A DNA stretch of 64,000 nt from Hydra vulgaris (Eukaryota; Cnidaria; Hydrozoa; Anthoathecata; Hydridae): NCBI RefSeq assembly GCF_038396675.1, contig NC_088931.1, positions 62,713,501 to 62,777,500 on the forward strand, in the 5' to 3' direction. The notes beneath the pieces are model-generated. The model ran no database searches and was not told where the DNA came from. It saw nothing but the letters and a program-made list of their open reading frames with translations. The first letter of the stretch is position 1. Each line of letters begins with the position of its first letter. The translations under genes were made by a program, and so were the position numbers. This document shows, one piece after another, positions 57,895 through 64,000 of this stretch.

Positions 57895-58205
57895 AATATA
57901 TAAAAGAACTTTAAAAAGATACATTTTAAAAAAGGACTAAAAAGTAAAAAATCAAATTTCACGGGACCCAAAGACTTTATGTACGTACACAATCTGAAAT
58001 ATCCATTAGAGTCAACGGCTAAAAACGTTGGGCGTCAATAGGAACGAGTTGTACTTTGTTCCCCAACAATTTCAGTCATTGACTTTAGTGGATATTTCAG
58101 GTTGTGTACGTACATAAAGTCCTTGGGTCCCGTGAAATAGTTTATTTTTTACTTTTTTCAAATTTTTAAAATGTTTTTTTTTTTAAAGTTTTTTTAAATA
58201 TATTA
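57895..58205. mobile_element. Foldback MITE with 'tttcacgggaccc' arms
   Basis: Arms of roughly 110-130 bases (about 57900-58028 and 58072-58200) are inverted copies; 'tttatgtacgtacaca' is in the left arm and its complement near 58105-58120. The spacer is about 45 bases. No coding sequence. Confidence 0.85.
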
Positions 58206-58265
58206 ATGTAAACTTACAATTACATAATTTAAACGTGTGAAATAACAACATTTTCGTCCGCAATT

Positions 58266-59428
<1,163 letters not shown>

Positions 59429-59446
59429 TATATATGTAAATATATG

Positions 59447-59659
<213 letters not shown>

Positions 59660-60200
59660 GATGATGTCGACCGGTAAAGACATTTTGGATTCAATTGCAG
59701 TTGGGGACGTAATTGGCTATTTGTGTAAAGGTTCCGTAGAGTTATCAAAGATGTTGCTTCTATAAATTACATTAGGAGATTGCAGTCAGTTACATTATAA
59801 ATAACAGTTACATCACAGGGTCCATTTTGATTTTTTTTTCATCTTAAATGATTTAAAAGAAGTGTTATTATTGATTTATCATTATAAATTCATCGTTTTA
59901 TTATTAATATTATTATCATGTCTCCATAATTATCATGCATATTTCATGCATAAATAAGATGACCTACTGAGTTATATTGTAAACCTGATTGATCTTAAAG
60001 ATAATTCAGGCTTACAAAAGCTCAAATCGAACTTTTGAAGTTATTTTACCTATTCATATTCAAATTAAAAAAAACCTTCATATGGATGAGTGTTGTAACT
60101 TATAATAGCTAAATACCCTCAGCCCATTTTCTACCCCTTTCCTGACCTTATAGCGCCCTCCCTCTTCTCTTCCTGATAGAATTTGAAGCCCCAGTCCACG
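59660..60200. other. Non-genic stretch
   Basis: No gene recognised. The last part (60120-60200) is C-rich and probably belongs to the right end of the candidate hAT insertion. Confidence 0.4.
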
Positions 60201-60204
60201 CCTG

Positions 60205-60262
60205 CTGTTCTTCTAAAAATTCTTATTCGTTAAGTTTTTTCCTAAATCATTAGTTCTTTGAA
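60205..60262 (+). pseudogene. LINE 3' terminal fragment
   Basis: 'ttctaaaaattcttattcgt' and what follows match the terminal LINE coding block at 24444-24500 (CSKNSY-x-SFF). It directly follows the candidate hAT right end. Confidence 0.65.
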
Positions 60263-60412
60263 GAATATGATATATTAAAAGGTAGAGAACAAAATTAGTA
60301 GTAAGAAAATGGTTAACAAGAGTTAGATTATACCTAATGAACAACAGAACCTTTTTGTTATTACGGTTAACAAGTCAGCAGTAGAACGATAGGATCAAAA
60401 TCTAATTAGGTC

Positions 60413-60731
60413 AGGGGCAGATCCAGTCTTTTTTGGTCTTTGAGATAGGTAACTTTCAGACATGGAGCAAACTCCAAACATTTATATGTTTATATTTATG
60501 TCACATAAGACTTTAGATAAAATTGTCCTTCAATTTGAGGAGGTTACAAACTTTGTATGGTCATAATTTTTAAGCGCTATAAGATTTTACTTTAACACTT
60601 AATATTTATCAATGAATATTTAACAAATGTATATATTATATATTTAACATAATATATTTAAAATGAATATTTAGCATAAACATATGCCAGGAAGTTATCT
60701 CAAAAACCAAAAAGTGCTGGATCTACCTCGT
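60413..60731. mobile_element. MITE with 'ggggcagatccag' ends
   Basis: About 40 bases at each end are inverted copies (left 'gcagatccagtcttttttgg', right complement 'gtagatccagcactttttgg', both followed by 'tttgagata'). A target duplication is not resolved. The interior is AT-rich and non-coding. Confidence 0.7.
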
Positions 60732-60734
60732 ATA

Positions 60735-61080
60735 GGTTGTCAGAGAGTAAGCTGTTTCTCTCAAGATTTTAAAAGTTTTTTTAATTAAAATTTAAACTAA
60801 AAAAAACGACTTAAAACCTCGTTTTTCAAGTGCAAATTCAGTTCAAGTTTTCTTCTTGTATTACATTTTAGTCAGACTTCAGACTTGAAGTATAACTTGA
60901 AATTAAAAGTTCGCTTCTTGCATTAGAAAATAATTTTTGCTTTCTTTTTTCGGTTTCTATGTATAGCATTAGTTTAAGTTCGCTCTTAACATACACTTAA
61001 GTCTAATTTCAGATTTAAAATATGACTTCAAATTTCAAGTTTGCTTCTTGCATTCCACTCTTACATTTTGAGGAGTAGAA
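60735..61080. other. AT-rich gap with a diverged internal repeat
   Basis: 'aagttcgcttcttgcatt' occurs near 60905 and in diverged form near 61038, each preceded by a similar 'cagacttgaagtataactt'-like stretch, suggesting a worn tandem repeat of about 130 bases. No gene seen. Confidence 0.5.
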
Positions 61081-61083
61081 AAA

Positions 61084-61455
61084 TTGGTACCTCTCGAATT
61101 TTTAAAAAAGAATAAGCTATTAAAGAACATTAAATTAAAAATAAAATTTGAAGCCCAGAACAATAACTTAATTTTATATTCAGTGTTAAATAAAAAATTT
61201 TTTCCCAACATTCGTATAGCATTGCAAATATTGCTGTCAATCGAAGTTTCTATTGCCAGAAGATTATTTAGTAAATAAATATTGCTGCTTTCATATTTGA
61301 GAGCCATGATGGGACGAAAATAACTATGTGATCTTGCTTTACAGAGCATAGAAAGAGAAATGACCGCGGAAATTGACTTTAATAATAATTTACGTCAGCT
61401 AAAGCAAGAAAAACAAATATGTATTAAAATAATAGATTTAACTCGTTTGCTTTTT
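61084..61455 (+). pseudogene. hAT dimerisation-domain fragment (ZMYM/TTF-type)
   Basis: The forward frame reads 'FFPNIRIALQILLSIEVSIA' then 'RRLFSK', stop, 'SYLRAMMG', and after a frame change 'LALQSIEREMTAEIDFNN'. This is the order of the C-terminal hAT dimerisation domain (YPN-IRIAL-x-ILL-x4-SVA...RSFSKLK...KSYLRS-x-M...L-x-LA-x-L-SIE). Only this end remains; the DDE core is not in the window. Confidence 0.72.
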
Positions 61456-61489
61456 TACCCAACTTTAAAGTAGTTTTTTACAAAATAAA

Positions 61490-62020
61490 ACGTAAGAAAC
61501 TTATCGTCGGAGGGGGTGCAAGACTGCTGTTTGCCATGTGCGTCATTTTCCTTTAGGTACAGCACTGATTACTAATTCTTTATACAAAGTTTTGTAGTTT
61601 AATGGATTTAATGAAAAAATATAGAGAGGTGTAAAAAGTCTTTGTTTATTTAGATTGTACATCTTTAAATAGTTTAATAGATTAATAGTTTAATAGAAAA
61701 TAATAGATTAAAAAATTTTTGGTGACAAGGATCATCTTCCAGTACAAAGTTGTTTTATTGTTATATTGTCACATTTAAATTAATGGTTCTGAAAAAAATT
61801 TGGTATAGACTATTATTATTTTTTTTAATATATATTTTTAATATATATTTTTCATGCAATTAAAAAAAAGAAAAAATTGCAAAGAAATGTCTATATAAAA
61901 AGATCACAACAATCTTTTCATAAAGCCCTTTTGCTCACAAGTTTAAAATAAAATAGTTGATAATATTCCATTAAAATATATAAAGAATAAAAGATTTAAC
62001 AAACATGAACTTTAAATAAA
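61490..62020. other. AT-rich gap
   Basis: No gene or clear repeat; short 'agtttaatag' units recur near 61670-61700. Confidence 0.4.
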
Positions 62021-62023
62021 CTG

Positions 62024-62210
62024 AGCAGCAATAGCGCGGTGGTTAGAGTTCTAGCTCAGAACCAATAGGTTCGAGATTTGATGCTAACTTTGGTCAGCTA
62101 AGCGACAGAGGTAAAAAAGGAGGTGTAAACTTTCTGGTTAAATGCTCTTTCGCAGAGCTAGACGCTCTGTGATAAGACCTCTATGTCTTCTTGAAACACT
62201 TTCATAACTA
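62024..62210 (+). repeat. tRNA-derived SINE, near full length
   Basis: The A-box region is 'tagcgcggtggttag' (about 62032) and the B box is 'ggttcgagatt' (62069-62079, close to GGTTCGANTCC). The body is 'ggaggtgtaaactttctggt' and the 3' module 'gctctgtgataagacctcta' to 'cttcttgaaacactt'. It belongs to the same family as 33993, and its B box is better preserved. Confidence 0.85.
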
Positions 62211-62334
62211 ACAAAAAATGATAATAATAGAAGTTATTTGCAAGATATATACTTTAAATATAAGTTAAAGTTTATTTTTTTTTTTTTTTTGTAGGATGCT
62301 TTAGTTTTATCAAAGTTAGTCTTTAACTTCTAGA

Positions 62335-62600
62335 TAACGGTTTCAAAAGACATGTCAGCTTCAGAATGAGTGATACCATCTGCATATTGTAGTGTGCTTG
62401 AATCAAACCCACTTTGTTATTTTCTAGTAAATGAATTAAAAAGTTGATGAACAAGCCTGCCTCCTTTTGGAACGCTTACACAATGTGTCTCCACATTGTA
62501 GTAATTAGAATTTTTTAACTTGTTAATATCATAAGTTTTGAACTATGCTTGAGTTTTGATGCTACACTTCAGTTTCATCAATTTTAACATCAGAGTTTGG
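62335..62600 (-). pseudogene. Possible coding remnant, unidentified
   Basis: On the minus strand one frame gives 'DINKLKNSNYYNVETHCVSV', 'KGGRLVHQLFNSFTRK' and 'STLQYADGITHSEADMSFET' with only a few stops, unusual for this AT-rich DNA. I do not recognise it; it may be an exon or element relic. Confidence 0.3.
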
Positions 62601-63228
62601 TGTAGAACTAGTGGCAGAATAATGTTTAGCGATGTGGGGGCTAGGGGAATGAGTTGGGGGCTACAGGGTTTGGAGGTGACACATTAACCGCCAAAATCAT
62701 TTTTTTATCGAGAACAGCACTGATGAAAAATATATTTTATCAATGCTTTTATGTGCCTATTATCATAACTATTAAGTACGTCTAAGACACCAAACAATCT
62801 AAAATAAAGTTTCCGTTTCTTTTCTGATTGCTATTCATTCTTTTTTTTTTTTCTTTTTTTGGAGGGGAGGGGGGGGGAGGCTGGGGAGGAAGTTATTAAA
62901 ATAATTTTTTTTTCGGATTAAGTTTTTTATTCATTTAATTTGTAGCAAATTAAAAACATTTTTTTAAGCCAAATAACATCGTCTAATACAACGCAAAATG
63001 ATAAAATAATCCTTAGAATTTCAAATTGTATTAATAAAAAAAAAGTCTTTTCACGTAATCCAATTGACTTTATTGTTTAGCCAATGAGTTCACGAATTTA
63101 AAGCAATTAAGTTATATTAACTTTGCATTCACTTATTACATGCGAATTGATAGCTTAAAAATATTGATTTCAACTTTTTAAAAAGAATTCCACAAATATA
63201 GTTTAAAAATATAAAGTTTAAAAAAAAA

Positions 63229-63598
63229 ATGCGTTTTGTAATATTTATGCTCTTGGTTTCACTTATTAATTTCGAATGCGTCCAAAGTATGGTTGACAAA
63301 ACTTGGAAAGTTGTAAAGAAAGAGGAAAGTTATAGAAGAGCGGCTGAAATAGTTGTTAACAAATTGACATCAAAAGTAATGGTAAGTGTATGATGTAATG
63401 TAAAAATGTAAATGTAAGTGTAAATGTAAAAAAAGCAAAAACGTGCTAAGCTTTAAAGTTTTTTCATTTTACGTTTTCTTATTTTACTTTATTTTATGAC
63501 AAGAATTCAGAATGAAGTAATGTCAGAATTAAATACAAAAGTTTTATTTTCTTTTTTTATAGAACATGATAAATGATGTGGAACTGTTAGATGATTAA
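63229..63598 (+). CDS. Small secreted peptide precursor, two exons
   Basis: Exon 1 is 63229-63381 and exon 2 is 63563-63598, joined across a 181-base intron with canonical signals (gtaagt ... ttctttttttatag), phase 0. The product has 62 residues. It opens with a classic signal peptide, 'MRFVIFMLLVSLINFECVQS', with likely cleavage after residue 20. The mature part, about 42 residues, is cysteine-free, basic in its first half ('TWKVVKKEESYRRAAE') and acidic at the end ('DVELLDD'), with helix-favouring spacing. No dibasic-Gly amidation site typical of cnidarian neuropeptides is seen. I do not recognise the family. A structural role, a signalling peptide or a membrane-active peptide are all possible. 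A poly(A) signal follows at 63817. Confidence 0.65.
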
Positions 63599-63816
63599 TG
63601 TCATCTTAAAGAAGAAAGCATATGCAAATCCAAAATATCAGTTTAACTGCTATTTTTAATTTTTATGTTTGCATGAAAACTTAAAAAAAGAGTAAAAATG
63701 AACTTTTCTGCTATAAAATGCAGGCACTAAAATGCTTAAACTATTCAATTAAGAAGATAAATTTTTATGTGGTGCGTTTTCTTTCTTCCGGAATGGGCGG
63801 TATGACCATGCCTCAT

Positions 63817-63822
63817 AATAAA
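63817..63822 (+). terminator. Poly(A) signal after the small secreted-peptide gene
   Basis: AATAAA about 220 bases after the stop codon, the first such hexamer downstream. Confidence 0.45.
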
Positions 63823-64000
63823 AGAAGCCCGTTATTAGTTTTTACAGTAAATATATTTTTACTTCAGGCTTAAGTATATATAAAATGAAAATAAATAATT
63901 TTCCCAAGAACGAAGGAGTTTATAATCTTTTATCACATATATGTGTTAAAAGTAACATTTTGTTTTGTAGTTTTAACACTACAAAAAATAATCCACACTT

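Overview
The window looks like a non-bacterial, very AT-rich animal genome. Poly-A/poly-T tracts, (TA)n microsatellites, GT-AG introns, a tRNA-derived SINE and dense DNA-transposon debris fit a cnidarian, most likely Hydra. The species call is an inference from composition and element types, not a database result.

Host genes are few. A single-exon MRTO4 gene (ribosome assembly) lies at 20492-21166, a single-exon CIBAR1/FAM92-like BAR-domain gene at 30397-31077, and a two-exon gene for a 62-residue secreted peptide at 63229-63598. A decayed fragment resembling the middle of MRTO4 sits about 1.2 kb downstream of it.

Almost everything else is mobile DNA, much of it nested. 0-12.7 kb: a long-arm foldback element, a hAT MITE with an exact 8-bp duplication inside an unidentified element-like gene, a 5'-truncated RTE LINE, a spliced hAT gene holding a Tc1 element with an intact DD35E transposase, and a chromodomain integrase fragment of Maverick/Polinton type. 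14.8-19.3 kb: a LINE split by a TTAA-flanked element with a Mutator/Kolobok-like transposase, itself split by a Tc1 copy, then a MITE with related ends. 22-28 kb: a foldback MITE in a TA microsatellite, CR1/jockey-like LINE pieces and a deleted piggyBac. 33-39 kb: LINE endonuclease, SINE and two broken pogo/jerky-like transposases. 39-46 kb: a second Kolobok/Mutator-like element whose reading frame is interrupted at a TA by a 4.4-kb pogo element with an intact 576-residue transposase ending in a PHD finger. 46.4-50.0 kb: a 3.6-kb element with G-rich inverted ends, a TAA duplication and a three-exon gene for a DDE-like C2H2 protein that I cannot place in a named superfamily. 51-64 kb: a MITE with Stowaway-like ends, a palindrome cluster, paired 'ggggagaccgggg' MITEs, a large candidate hAT insertion in a LINE, SINE copies and the secreted-peptide gene.

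Many element genes here are broken mainly by in-frame stop codons rather than frameshifts, and insertion boundaries can often be proved because the host reading frame resumes across the target-site duplication. No prokaryotic genes, rRNA, CRISPR arrays or free-standing tRNA genes were seen.
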